Shown here: in pieces, positions 1 through 10,244 of the stretch
How positions within the stretch are numbered: the first letter of the stretch is position 1
Layout: each line of letters opens with the position of its first letter
The notes under the pieces: model-generated
Told to the model about the DNA's origin: nothing
Seen by the model: only the letters and a program-made list of their open reading frames with translations
Databases searched by the model: none
Translations under genes and position numbers: made by a program
NCBI GenBank assembly: GCA_964596645.1
Contig: CAZQVB010000017.1
Location: 1 to 64,000, forward strand
Direction: 5' to 3'
Origin: CAVQEK01 sp964596645
GTDB lineage: Bacteria > Bacteroidota > Bacteroidia > Cytophagales > Cyclobacteriaceae
Length of the DNA stretch: 64,000 nucleotides

Positions 1-24
1 AGACAAGCAAAGCTCCACCCCCTA

Positions 25-40
25 CCCCCGCCAGCGGGGG
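25..40. repeat. GC-rich perfect hairpin, probable dispersed intergenic repeat
   Basis: Seven C/G bases pair perfectly (CCCCCGC with GCGGGGG) around a two-base CA turn, inside otherwise ordinary non-coding DNA. The flanking sequence (a CCACCCCCTA run before it, ACATTGCTAA after it) resembles a hairpin element I associate with intergenic repeats in Bacteroidota genomes, but one copy in this window cannot prove that it is repeated. Nothing else is recognisable in bases 1-154. It could also serve as a downstream terminator for the minus-strand gene that ends at 155, although no T-run follows. Confidence 0.4.
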
Positions 41-154
41 ACATTGCTAACCTTGAGGAGTACACAAACTTAGGACACGAGCATGGGCAAGTGAAAGCTT
101 CTCCGGTGATAAACCAAGGCACCTATCCCCACCTCAATTACTCGCTTTATCCTC

Positions 155-1453
155 TCAAACCTTCGCAATCTCCGGGTATATCCACGGGGCTCTGTACGGT
201 CTGCGCATGAGTGCTGCTGCCTCGGGATCATCTACAATTTGCTGTCGCTCTCCGTCCCAGCGTATGCTGCGGCCCACCTTCCAGGCGATCATAGCAAGCA
301 GGCTCATATTGGTAGCATAGTGAGAATTTTGCAGATCCGCTGCCGGTGGCCTGTTTTCGGCTATGGCCATCAGAAAATCGGCCCAAAGCTCAGGTATGTT
401 TTGATGATCGGGCATGTGCAAGGTATGCTCCTGATGCACAATGGCTGCGTTGCTGTCGTTGGGATAGAACGTCCAACCGTCGCGCCAGCCCATATGAAAG
501 ATGCCTTTGGTGCCATAAAAATATACACCCAGGTTGTGCTCCTCATTGCGGTGGCCGCCGAGCCTTCTGTGTTCCCAGGTGGCGGTAAAATTTTCAAATT
601 CGAAAGTCGCCACCTGATAATCGGGGGCATCGGTGATGCTCTGCGGGTAGAGGTGACCCCCGCTGGAGTGGATTCTTTTCGGATGCTTTTCCTCCGACCA
701 CCACAGTATCTGGTCGAACCAGTGCACCCCCCAATCGCCGCAGGTGCCATTGGCATAGTCGAGAAAATTGCGGAAGCCTTTGGGATGAATGACAGGATTG
801 AAAGCACGCTTAGGTGCAGGCCCCAGCCAGAAATCCCAATCGAGACCTGCCGGCACCTCTGCATTGGGCTGCAGCACCGGCTTGGTGGTGTTGTAGTTCA
901 CAAAGGCTTTTACCAGATGGATATCGCCCACCTGCCCCGAGCGCAAAAATTCCATTCCTGAAATATTATGTGGCGCTACATGCCGATGCAGGCCTACCTG
1001 CACGCGAACATCATATTTTTGCTGAGCGGCCACCATGGCCCTGCCTTCATCTATGGTGTGGCTTATGGGTTTTTCTACATACACATGCGAGCCCATTTGC
1101 ATGGCATGAATGGCCGGCAACGCATGCCAGTGGTCGGGTGTGGCCACTATGGTGATATCCGGCTTTTCCCGTTCCAGCAGTTCGCGATAGTCAGTGTATA
1201 ATTTCGGTCGGTGGCCGGTAGATTGCTCAATATGAGCGGCGGCAGGCTTTAATTGGTTCTGATCTACATCACAAAGCGCCACTACCCTGGAGCGGCCTGC
1301 AGCTACGGCTTCATTCAGTATGTTCATGCCCCACCAGCCACTGCCTATAAGCGCCGTGCGATATACGGGCTGTTGTTTGGCCAAAATTATGTTTGGAAAT
1401 GCGGCCAATGAAATACCGGCGGCTGTGGTTTTAATAAAACTTCTTCGATGCAT
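155..1453 (-). CDS. Tat-exported Gfo/Idh/MocA family oxidoreductase
   Basis: 432-residue NAD(P)-dependent oxidoreductase of the Gfo/Idh/MocA family, which acts on sugars and sugar derivatives. The N-terminus MHRRSFIK carries the twin-arginine motif, followed by a hydrophobic stretch, so it is probably exported folded with its cofactor. The Rossmann motif GSGWWG is near residue 38 and the family signature EKP near residue 128. The open frame extends two codons to a GTG at 1459, but the ATG at 1453 puts the RR motif at the very N-terminus and is preferred. A -7 element lies just upstream. The substrate cannot be told. Exported Gfo/Idh proteins are common in Bacteroidota polysaccharide or sugar-acid loci, which fits the next genes. 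Confidence 0.9.
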   Translation of the reverse strand: MHRRSFIKTTAAGISLAAFPNIILAKQQPVYRTALIGSGWWGMNILNEAVAAGRSRVVALCDVDQNQLKPAAAHIEQSTGHRPKLYTDYRELLEREKPDITIVATPDHWHALPAIHAMQMGSHVYVEKPISHTIDEGRAMVAAQQKYDVRVQVGLHRHVAPHNISGMEFLRSGQVGDIHLVKAFVNYNTTKPVLQPNAEVPAGLDWDFWLGPAPKRAFNPVIHPKGFRNFLDYANGTCGDWGVHWFDQILWWSEEKHPKRIHSSGGHLYPQSITDAPDYQVATFEFENFTATWEHRRLGGHRNEEHNLGVYFYGTKGIFHMGWRDGWTFYPNDSNAAIVHQEHTLHMPDHQNIPELWADFLMAIAENRPPAADLQNSHYATNMSLLAMIAWKVGRSIRWDGERQQIVDDPEAAALMRRPYRAPWIYPEIAKV

Positions 1454-1478
1454 GCTCACTGTTAATAAATATTTAAAT

Positions 1479-1486
1479 CAAAGGTA
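1479..1486 (-). promoter_or_regulatory. -7 element TACCTTTG for the Gfo/Idh gene
   Basis: Matches the Bacteroidota -7 consensus TAnnTTTG on the minus strand, 26 bases before the ATG at 1453. An imperfect -33 box (TTCTG) lies about 20 bases further upstream. Confidence 0.55.
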
Positions 1487-1529
1487 TTCGCATTTCCCGC
1501 GCCACAGAACCACGATCATGGTATAGAAA

Positions 1530-2951
1530 TTAGCTCCATGTGCGGTCCCACGACTGATCCTGGTCCCACTCGTTGGTCGGTGCAAAATATTTCTCTCCTC
1601 CGCGCAGATGCTCTTTGATCACCTCCTCGTTCAGGTCAACGCCCAAACCTGGAGTTTCAGGTACCTTCACATAGCCATTTTGTACGATGGGTTTTTCTAT
1701 GCCCTTTACCAAATCTTCCCACCATGCTGTGTCCACATCGTGGTGCTCCAGCGCCACGAAATTTTCTGTGGCGGCGGCCGAGTGCACGTTGGCCATCAGT
1801 GAAATGGGCGTGCCGGCAAAATGCAAAGCCATGGCTATGCCCTGCTGCTCTGCGTAGTCGCCTATCTTTTTCGTTTCCAGTATACCGCCTGCGGAGGCCA
1901 GGTCTGGATGCACCATGTCTACTGCCTGCTGATCGATGAGGGCTTTGAAGCCATCGAGCAGGTAGATGTCCTCACCGGTGAGGGTAGGTGTATTGATGGC
2001 ATGAGTGATTTGCTTCCACTGGTCGGTGAATGTCCAGGGGATCAAGTCTTCGAGCCAGGCCAGTTGATATTTTTCAAGAGCATTGCCCAGACGTATGGCT
2101 GCGTTCACATCGAAATGACCGAAATGATCGGCTGAAAGCGGTATGTCATAACCGACCAACTCGCGCACGGTGTGTACGTATTCCACGAGCTTATCGAGCC
2201 CGAGGTCAGTGATTTGAACACGCGTAAAAGGGTGCTTGGTCATGCCATACTCGCCCGGCTCTTCGCTCCATTGTTTCTTGAAATCCCAAACATCGGCGCC
2301 TACCAGCGCACCCGGTATGTCTTTGATGAGCTGTATGCCAAAGTCCATCTTTAGAAAGGTGAACCCCTTTTCTATGCGGCTTTTCATGCGTTGGGCGTAT
2401 ACCTCCGGATCGGAAGAAGCGGGTGTATCGGCGTACAGCCGTATTTTGTCGCGATACCGGCCACCCAGCAGTTGGTACACCGGCACGCCGTAGGCTTTGC
2501 CGGCCAGGTCCCAGAGGGCCATCTCTACACCAGACACACCGCCACCCATTCTGCCATGGCCGCCATACTGCCTGATGAGCTTGAAGAGCTGTTCTACATT
2601 TCCCGGGTTTTTGCCCAGCAGGCGGCTTTTAAGAAAGAGTGCATATTTGGGGCTGCCGTGGTCGCGCACCTCGCCAAGGCCATAAATACCCTGGTTGGTG
2701 TCGATCTTGATGATGGGCGCTTTGCTGGTATACGCTATCCTGAGATCGGTAATTTTAAGCTCGGAAGGGCGTGAGTTTCTGTTCACTTTCTGGGTCACGT
2801 ACTCCAGCTCCTGTTCTGCGTGGCCTTCAAACATATAACCCAGCCCAAGACCACCAACAGCGGCCTTTTGGATGAACCCACGCCGGGATGTGGCGTGCCC
2901 GGTGGCTGTAGTGTGTTTAGGCGTTTTACTTTCCTTTATAGGTCTTTTCAT
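1530..2951 (-). CDS. Tat-exported mandelate racemase/muconate lactonizing enzyme family protein
   Basis: 473-residue enolase-superfamily enzyme, probably a sugar-acid dehydratase of the mandelate racemase subgroup. Metal ligands are seen in the contexts SADHFGH, WLEDLIPW and GEDIY. A K-M-D motif sits on an early barrel strand, and an Asp in HPDLASAGG plus a His in ALHFAG form the expected general base dyad. The N-terminal 40 residues contain SRRGFIQKAAVGGLGLG, a twin-arginine signal, so it is predicted to act outside the cytoplasm. Most family members are cytoplasmic and lack this. The frame runs up to 3086, but that overlaps the divergent transporter gene; the ATG at 2951 gives a normal Tat leader. 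It lies head to head with the transporter and tail to head with the Gfo/Idh gene. The exact substrate is unknown. Confidence 0.9.
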   Translation of the reverse strand: MKRPIKESKTPKHTTATGHATSRRGFIQKAAVGGLGLGYMFEGHAEQELEYVTQKVNRNSRPSELKITDLRIAYTSKAPIIKIDTNQGIYGLGEVRDHGSPKYALFLKSRLLGKNPGNVEQLFKLIRQYGGHGRMGGGVSGVEMALWDLAGKAYGVPVYQLLGGRYRDKIRLYADTPASSDPEVYAQRMKSRIEKGFTFLKMDFGIQLIKDIPGALVGADVWDFKKQWSEEPGEYGMTKHPFTRVQITDLGLDKLVEYVHTVRELVGYDIPLSADHFGHFDVNAAIRLGNALEKYQLAWLEDLIPWTFTDQWKQITHAINTPTLTGEDIYLLDGFKALIDQQAVDMVHPDLASAGGILETKKIGDYAEQQGIAMALHFAGTPISLMANVHSAAATENFVALEHHDVDTAWWEDLVKGIEKPIVQNGYVKVPETPGLGVDLNEEVIKEHLRGGEKYFAPTNEWDQDQSWDRTWS

Positions 2952-3001
2952 GATTTGGTATTTAGGTGGTAGAGACTTGGCACGGGCCAATATTGATTTG
3001 A

Positions 3002-3018
3002 AAATATAAAATATATTT
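3002..3018. promoter_or_regulatory. AT-rich inverted repeat between divergent genes
   Basis: AAATATA and TATATTT form a perfect 7-base inverted repeat around AAA, midway between the divergent starts at 2951 and 3079. The position suits an operator for both genes. The low complexity of the arms makes chance a real possibility. Confidence 0.3.
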
Positions 3019-3078
3019 ACTGACTTTGAATGTGCGGAGGCCAAGGCCCTGATTTTTTTCCCTATCCTTAAACACTCA

Positions 3079-4377
3079 ATGCTCAAAAAAAATACTTTTT
3101 ACACCCTCTTGCTGCTGCTTGCCGGTTTTTGTGCCCTGGCTTTTTTTGTCACATCGTTTTTCTTTCCCGATTATGCGAGCGGGCTTCTGCTGGTTGTTTT
3201 TTTTATAGCCCTGGCCTTAGGCATACGGCGTGTCGAGGCGGTGCGCAGCTTTACGTATACACTTTGGATATTTGCCGCCGTGGCCGCGGCCATGTATTAC
3301 CCGGCGTTTTTCACTCGTGTGGGAGGCTTCGAGTTAAAATTCCTGATCGTGCCATTGCTGCAGATCATCATGTTTGGCATGGGTTCGCAACTGAGCGTGC
3401 AGGATTTTGCCGCCGTCATCAAAATGCCTAAAGGTGTGATCATTGGTGTAGTTTGTCAGTTTACCATCATGCCCATAGTAGGCATAGGCCTGGCGCTTGC
3501 TTTCGATTTTGCACCGGAGGTCGCGGCCGGTATAGTGCTGGTAGGCTCTTCGCCCAGTGGGCTGGCATCCAATGTCATGTCTTTTATCGCCCGGGCTAAC
3601 CTGCCGCTATCGGTCACGCTCACGGCCATCGCTACGCTTTTGGCCCCACTCATTACCCCGGCACTCATGCAACTGTTGGCCGGCCAGTTTGTCGCCATAG
3701 ACTTTTGGGATATGATGCTGGGCATTGTAGACATGGTGATACTGCCTATAGTGGCGGGTCTTATGTTTCATGCCGTGGCATACGGCACGGCTAGCACCAG
3801 GGGCAAGGTGCTTCAGGCACTGGCCTATGTCATCATTATATCGGTAAAAAATATCATATTCTACACCACCAGCAGCGCCACCTTGCATGCAGCCACCCTC
3901 CAATTTTTTTCAAACTTATTCTGGTTTTTTCTTTTGCCTTTGGCCGGCGGTTATTTCTTTAGACTGTGGGCCGGGGGCAGCAAAGAATTTCTCGACAAGG
4001 CATTGGCATTTATTTCTATGGCAGGTATCGCCATCATCATCACCATCATTACGGCAAATGGCCGCGACAGCCTGCTGCAAATGGGCCTGTTATTGATTCT
4101 TGCCTGCCTGCTGCACAACATATCGGGCTACACACTTGGCTACTTTGGCAGCAGACTACTGGGCCTCGATGAGCGCTCTTGCCGCACCATAGCCCTGGAG
4201 GTGGGTATGCAAAATGGCGGACTGGCCTCTGGCATAGCCCTACAGATGGGCAAGGTAGCCACAGTTGGTTTAGCGCCGGCCGTATTCGGGCCGCTCATGA
4301 ACATCACCGGCTCCTCGTTGGCCACCTGGTGGCGCGGAAAGAAAATACCCGACCAACAACACCCTGATCCAAAATAA
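3079..4377 (+). CDS. Bile acid:sodium symporter (SBF/BASS) family transporter
   Basis: 432-residue inner-membrane protein with about ten hydrophobic segments and no signal peptide. The segment with MFGMGSQLSVQDF, followed by GSSPSGLASNVMSF, is typical of the SBF/BASS fold, whose members couple Na+ to uptake of organic anions such as bile acids, pyruvate, pantoate or keto acids. It is divergent from the exported dehydratase and is followed 23 bases later by the exported RraA-family gene, probably in one transcript. The context suggests that it imports the organic acid made outside the cytoplasm by those enzymes. That role is inference, since BASS substrates cannot be predicted from sequence by eye. 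Confidence 0.88.
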   Translation: MLKKNTFYTLLLLLAGFCALAFFVTSFFFPDYASGLLLVVFFIALALGIRRVEAVRSFTYTLWIFAAVAAAMYYPAFFTRVGGFELKFLIVPLLQIIMFGMGSQLSVQDFAAVIKMPKGVIIGVVCQFTIMPIVGIGLALAFDFAPEVAAGIVLVGSSPSGLASNVMSFIARANLPLSVTLTAIATLLAPLITPALMQLLAGQFVAIDFWDMMLGIVDMVILPIVAGLMFHAVAYGTASTRGKVLQALAYVIIISVKNIIFYTTSSATLHAATLQFFSNLFWFFLLPLAGGYFFRLWAGGSKEFLDKALAFISMAGIAIIITIITANGRDSLLQMGLLLILACLLHNISGYTLGYFGSRLLGLDERSCRTIALEVGMQNGGLASGIALQMGKVATVGLAPAVFGPLMNITGSSLATWWRGKKIPDQQHPDPK

Positions 4378-4400
4378 CTCACTCATTAAAACCTACACGT

Positions 4401-5324
4401 ATGAAATTGCTGAAACTTCTGTGCATTGTTTTTCTTCTGAAAGCGACTGCCGGCGCCGCCCAGATAACGCCCGGGGCGGATTTATTACAATTTTACACGC
4501 AGGAATGGGCCGGTGAACGCAGCGAAGACGGGCGGCCCGTTGTTTCCGATGCCCTGCTCGCCAGGCTCAAAAACATATCCATAGAAGAAGCCTGGGGCGT
4601 GCTGCGCAATGAAGGCTATCACAATCAGTTCGAAGGCAATTGGAAAATGCTGCATGATGATGAACCTTTCGTAGGTCGTGCGCTCACCGCACAGTACATG
4701 CCCTTGCGACCTGAGTTCAATCAGCGTCTGCTACAAAAAGGTCACGATGAAGGACATATAGGCGCATCCAACTCCTGGCCGATCGACATGCTGCAGCCCG
4801 GCGATGTATATGTAGCCGATGGCTTTGGCAAAGTGGTGGACGGCACGCTGATCGGCGACAACCTGGGCAATGCCATCTATGCCAGAACGAAGACCGGTGT
4901 AGTATTTGACGGTGCTGCCCGCGATCTGGAAGGGCTTTCGAAGATTGAAGGCTTTAATGCATTTGTGCGCGATTGGGATCCTTCATTTATCAATGAAATG
5001 ATGATGACAGGCATCAATGTACCTTTACGGATTGGCAGGGCCACCGTCTTTCCTGGTGATGTGGTGCTGGCCAAAAGGGAAGGAGTAATTTTTATTCCTC
5101 CGCATTTGCTGGAGAAAGTGGTGATCAATGCGGAATTTATTGCTTTGCGCGACACATTTGGTCATGCTCGGCTGAAAGAGGGAAAATATACACCCGGCCA
5201 AATCGATGGCAAATGGTCGGAAGAAATAAAGGGTGATTTTTTGAAATGGATAGATAACAATCCGGACAAACTACCGATGGACCGCGCGGAGCTGGATGAA
5301 TTTATGAAGAATAGAACCTGGTAA
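4401..5324 (+). CDS. Exported RraA/HMG-CHA aldolase family protein
   Basis: 307-residue protein with a cleavable signal peptide (MKLLKLLCIVFLLKATAGAAQ) and an RraA-fold core. The segment GDNLGNAIYARTKTG is followed by FDGAARDL, whose Arg-Asp pair is the metal/substrate signature of the 4-hydroxy-4-methyl-2-oxoglutarate aldolase group in this family. RraA relatives also include the RNase E regulator and proteins labelled demethylmenaquinone methyltransferase-like, but those are cytoplasmic. A secreted version next to a secreted dehydratase and an organic-acid importer suggests aldol cleavage or decarboxylation of a keto acid in the periplasm. The C-terminal 60 residues are charged and extend beyond the usual core of about 230 residues. 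Confidence 0.82.
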   Translation: MKLLKLLCIVFLLKATAGAAQITPGADLLQFYTQEWAGERSEDGRPVVSDALLARLKNISIEEAWGVLRNEGYHNQFEGNWKMLHDDEPFVGRALTAQYMPLRPEFNQRLLQKGHDEGHIGASNSWPIDMLQPGDVYVADGFGKVVDGTLIGDNLGNAIYARTKTGVVFDGAARDLEGLSKIEGFNAFVRDWDPSFINEMMMTGINVPLRIGRATVFPGDVVLAKREGVIFIPPHLLEKVVINAEFIALRDTFGHARLKEGKYTPGQIDGKWSEEIKGDFLKWIDNNPDKLPMDRAELDEFMKNRTW

Positions 5325-5337
5325 GGGCCTTCAGATA

Positions 5338-6342
5338 TTAGCGCTGCTGAAGCTGCAATCGTTCGATTTGCTTATACATGTTGCTGAAGAAAGCCTCTCG
5401 CAAATCCGTGTTTTCTCTGTCAAATGCCTGAGCTCTGCCTTTCAGGCCATCGAGCACGTGCTGGGCATGGGTGCAAAAGGCCGGATCGGTGGTGGTGAGT
5501 ATATTGAGCACGTTGAAGTTGATGTGGGCTACACAGAGGTCGTCCATCTTGAAGAAGACCATGTTTTCATTGAGGTAGAGGTCGTTGTAGTACAATTGAA
5601 AAGCTGCCCTTTGCGCGCCTTGCTCTTTCAATCCGGCCAGTTTATGCCCCTTTTCTGCCATACGCTCTACAAGGCTCACAATACTTCTGAGCTCATTGAG
5701 CAGCATGGCCCACTCTTCCTCATCGTGAAAAAGCCCCGCAGTGCGGCAATACTCGATTTGCTTCAGTGTGATGCGTATGGTATCGCCGCTCCATATTTCC
5801 AGGCTTTGTATGTCGATATATTGCTCCCAAATGCTCTGGGCCAGCGCTACGGTTTCGCGTGAAATTTCACGATGTGAAAACCTGCTGTCTTTATATTCTG
5901 GAAAATTGAGAATGTATTTCTTCCAGAAGAAAATCTTGAAAGCGGCCAGTCTGGGGTGAATGAAAAAATAAAATATGGGTATGTCTTTGGCAGAATAAAT
6001 GAGCTCCCGGGCTTTAAAGCCTTTCATGGTGGCCAGGTTGTGCTGCAAAGAGAGCAGAAAATCATCGAAATGGAATGTCTTATGATCGATGGCCCGGAAT
6101 TGAAACGGCACTGTGCTGTTGCTGCCCGAAAGGAGGCCATCCAGCGACACATCGTATTTGGTGCAGAGCAGCTTGAGTTCTTTGAAGGAAAGCTCCGTAT
6201 CGCCGCGCAACCGCCGGTAGGCGCTGTCTGTGCTTATGCTTAAATCTTCAGCCAGAGATTCCACAAAAGAGATATTGGGCGGCAACTTGCTCTTTACCAG
6301 CAGCAAAAACTTCTGTTGAACATTCTCAAAGACTTTCTTCAT
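5338..6342 (-). CDS. HTH-domain regulator-like protein of unknown target
   Basis: 334 residues. Residues 15-75 contain a helix-turn-helix like segment (FVESLAEDLSISTDSAYRRLRGD, then FKELKLLCTKYDVSLDGLL), similar in layout to Xre-like DNA-binding domains. The remaining 260 residues are mostly helical with many aromatic residues and no recognisable ligand or catalytic motif. Proteins with this layout are common in Cytophagales and are annotated only as helix-turn-helix or hypothetical. It is convergent with the RraA-family gene, with a 13-base gap. A perfect inverted repeat lies in its own leader and could serve autoregulation. It may control one of the flanking catabolic sets, but nothing in the sequence shows this. 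Confidence 0.7.
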   Translation of the reverse strand: MKKVFENVQQKFLLLVKSKLPPNISFVESLAEDLSISTDSAYRRLRGDTELSFKELKLLCTKYDVSLDGLLSGSNSTVPFQFRAIDHKTFHFDDFLLSLQHNLATMKGFKARELIYSAKDIPIFYFFIHPRLAAFKIFFWKKYILNFPEYKDSRFSHREISRETVALAQSIWEQYIDIQSLEIWSGDTIRITLKQIEYCRTAGLFHDEEEWAMLLNELRSIVSLVERMAEKGHKLAGLKEQGAQRAAFQLYYNDLYLNENMVFFKMDDLCVAHINFNVLNILTTTDPAFCTHAQHVLDGLKGRAQAFDRENTDLREAFFSNMYKQIERLQLQQR

Positions 6343-6356
6343 GGTGTAGTGTGGCC

Positions 6357-6373
6357 CAATGCAGCACGCATTG
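6357..6373. promoter_or_regulatory. Inverted repeat CAATGC-N5-GCATTG before the HTH gene
   Basis: Perfect 6-base arms with a 5-base spacer, 15 bases before the ATG of the minus-strand HTH gene. Size and position fit a dimeric autoregulator site. No second copy was found by eye. Confidence 0.35.
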
Positions 6374-6503
6374 AGAGCAATTTAATAAAGACAAATGCAG
6401 TATCACAATGTCGACGTCAATCATTGAAAGCAAAAAATAGCAAGGCATGTTTTCACCTTCCAATGCTTTTGCCATTCATCCATGCTGGCTTGTAAAATTC
6501 TCT

Positions 6504-7874
<1,371 letters not shown>

Positions 7875-8058
7875 GCTGCACGGTTGTTAATGAACCAAAA
7901 AGTGTCTAAAGCCTGTCGCTTCCGACAAGGTACTAACGCGAAACTAAATGATTTTTTTCAAGCCACTGTTCACGCACGCAGGTAACGTGAAGAAAATACT
8001 GACTGAAAAGCTTTGGAACAGCGCCATCAACATGCACCCGACATCACTTCAGCAATGA

Positions 8059-9252
8059 TCACCGCCAATCGGCCTCTGCTATTTTAGAGCCATCTACCAG
8101 GCATTGGTACACAGCATCTTCCCTGAAGGCATATTCCCGTTCTATTTCAGGGCTGAGTGCCACGCCAAGCCCTGGTACATCCGGTAAGGTCAGCTTGCCA
8201 TCTTCTACTTGCCAGAGCTGCTCCACCATGGCTGTGCGAAGCGGATAAGCGGGCATGGGCCACTCCGTCAACGTGCCTCCTCCGGCCACAGCAGCGTGGT
8301 AGTTGGCCATCATGCCTACCGGGCCACCCCAGCAGTGCACCACCACATCGGTGGCTTTGCGTCGGGCAGCGTCGAAAACCTGCACCACAGGCCCGATGCC
8401 GCCCATCACGGTGGCGTCGGGTTGTGCAATGTCATACATGCCGTGCTCAATGCGCTCGCACAGCTCCGCTGCTGTAGTGACTATTTCACCCCCGGCTATT
8501 TTAGTGTTCAGCTTCTGCCGCAAAAGCGGATAATCCTTTACATTGGCAGGCCCCAGCACTTCCTCTACAAAGAATATTTCCAGGCTACTCTTGTCGCATA
8601 CGCTGTGTACAAAATGAACAACATCGGAAACCGACTGACCGGGATTTTGCAGGTTTTGGGTCATGTCTATGGCTATACTGATGCCGCGTTTTTTACCTTC
8701 CCTCATGCACCACACCGCCTTATCTACCTGGTGCTTTCTTGCGCGTATCTTAAAATACTGTATGCCCAGCGACTGCAGATAGTCCAGTTCTTTGGCCATG
8801 GGTAACGGACCGGTAGAATCGCCCCCACTGCCATACAGCGTCAGTCGCACACCATCACTGCCGCCCAGCATTTTGTACACGGGCACTTCCATGAGGCGTG
8901 CCCGGCAATCTTGCAGGGCTATCTCAATGGCACTTACGGCATGCATGGCGGCACCTTGCATGCTCCAATAGCCCGTGACGAGCAACATGTCGCGATAGAT
9001 TTGATTGAAATCGCGCACATCGCGGCCCAGCAGGTGCGGGCGCATCATCAGGATGATCTGCTCAAAAACACGCGGAGCAAATACGGCCAGATAGCCTTCA
9101 CCAAGCCCGCGTATGCCATTTTCCAGCGTAATTTCCACCAGGCCACACGTGCGGTATTGGTTAGGCAGATGCAGCTGTACCTCCAGATTGGTATCGGGAT
9201 CGGCATAGGGTGCGCTGAGCAGTACCGGCCTTATTTCTTTTATTTTTGACAT
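8059..9252 (-). CDS. Cytoplasmic mandelate racemase/muconate lactonizing enzyme family protein
   Basis: 397-residue enolase-superfamily enzyme without signal peptide, unlike the exported relative at 1530-2951. Metal ligands sit in IAIDMTQN, FVEEVLG and AGGEIV. The Asp of AQPDATVMGG and the His of VVHCWGG form the His-Asp dyad of the mandelate racemase subgroup, which contains many acid-sugar dehydratases and racemases. It starts one base after the stop of the D-2-hydroxyacid dehydrogenase gene, so the two are translationally linked and probably work on the same compound or on consecutive intermediates. The substrate is not identifiable. Confidence 0.9.
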   Translation of the reverse strand: MSKIKEIRPVLLSAPYADPDTNLEVQLHLPNQYRTCGLVEITLENGIRGLGEGYLAVFAPRVFEQIILMMRPHLLGRDVRDFNQIYRDMLLVTGYWSMQGAAMHAVSAIEIALQDCRARLMEVPVYKMLGGSDGVRLTLYGSGGDSTGPLPMAKELDYLQSLGIQYFKIRARKHQVDKAVWCMREGKKRGISIAIDMTQNLQNPGQSVSDVVHFVHSVCDKSSLEIFFVEEVLGPANVKDYPLLRQKLNTKIAGGEIVTTAAELCERIEHGMYDIAQPDATVMGGIGPVVQVFDAARRKATDVVVHCWGGPVGMMANYHAAVAGGGTLTEWPMPAYPLRTAMVEQLWQVEDGKLTLPDVPGLGVALSPEIEREYAFREDAVYQCLVDGSKIAEADWR

Positions 9253-9253
9253 G

Positions 9254-10192
9254 TCAGAAGCCTCTTTTCAAATCCACAACATTTTCCAGTTGATCGCCAT
9301 GCTCGTAGCGGGCCAGATTTTTGAGAAATACCTCCACTTTGTGCAGCAACTCGTCCGTGCTGCCGCCGCCGGTGTGCTGGGTAAGTATGCAGTTGCCGCA
9401 TTCCCAGAGGGGGCTCTCGGCCGGCAACGGCTCCACATTGGTCACATCCAGCACGCAGCCGCCAATTTTCTTTTCCTGCAGCAAGTCGATGAGTACTGTT
9501 TCATCTACCACAGAGCCGCGGCCGACATTGACGAACACGGCACCACTGTGCAGCTTTTGCAGCCGGGTACGGTCAAAGAACAGCTTGGTCTCCGCCGTTT
9601 CCGGCAGACAGCTCACCACCACATCGGCTTCAGGCAGTTGTTCATCCAGCGCCTCCGTGCTGCGCAATTGTGCCTCCATATTGTATTTGTCCATCATCAC
9701 CACCTCGGTACCCAGGCATTTGAGCCTTTCCTTCAGCAAGTTGCCGATGGAGCCTCCGCCTATTATGATGGCCCTGGCACCATGCAGTGTGCGCAATCTG
9801 GCACGAATAGCATCCTTGCGCCACTCTTTTTCCATACGACAACGGCTCAACTCATCAATGCCTCTGAAAATGGCCAAAATACCGCCAATCACCGACTCTA
9901 CGACAGGCACGGAAAACATGCCGCGCAGATTGGTGATTTTGAGTGCGTTGCTTACTTCTATACGTTGATACTCCCCAAAGCCGACAGACTCCAACTGAAG
10001 CCAACGCAATGCCTTGGCCTCTGCAAGCCACCCGGCTGGTACATTGCCAAACGCTATTTCCGATTGAAGAAAATGTGCCTTTTGCTCCTCAGCACTTAGT
10101 TCTTGCCCGAAGGTAAGCGCATGGTGTCCCGCGTTGGATTTTAGTGACTTTGTCTCCCGCTCGCCGAGGGCGATCGCTATGTATGCCTTCAT
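9254..10192 (-). CDS. D-2-hydroxyacid dehydrogenase family protein
   Basis: 312-residue NAD(P)-dependent dehydrogenase interconverting a 2-keto acid and a D-2-hydroxy acid. The Rossmann motif GGGSIG is near residue 148. The catalytic triad is visible as Arg in NVGRGSVVDE, Glu in NVEPLPAESPLW and His in ILTQHTGG. It is the first gene of a two-gene operon with the enolase-superfamily enzyme, so it may reduce the keto acid that enzyme releases (inference). The promoter region holds a -7 box and a palindrome at the -33 position. Confidence 0.92.
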   Translation of the reverse strand: MKAYIAIALGERETKSLKSNAGHHALTFGQELSAEEQKAHFLQSEIAFGNVPAGWLAEAKALRWLQLESVGFGEYQRIEVSNALKITNLRGMFSVPVVESVIGGILAIFRGIDELSRCRMEKEWRKDAIRARLRTLHGARAIIIGGGSIGNLLKERLKCLGTEVVMMDKYNMEAQLRSTEALDEQLPEADVVVSCLPETAETKLFFDRTRLQKLHSGAVFVNVGRGSVVDETVLIDLLQEKKIGGCVLDVTNVEPLPAESPLWECGNCILTQHTGGGSTDELLHKVEVFLKNLARYEHGDQLENVVDLKRGF

Positions 10193-10223
10193 GTGTGTAT
10201 CGATAATGGTAAAAAGTGTGCGG

Positions 10224-10231
10224 CAAAGCTA
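10224..10231 (-). promoter_or_regulatory. -7 element TAGCTTTG for the hydroxyacid dehydrogenase operon
   Basis: Exact TAnnTTTG match on the minus strand, 32 bases before the ATG. Confidence 0.6.
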
Positions 10232-10244
10232 TGAAGATTTTTTA

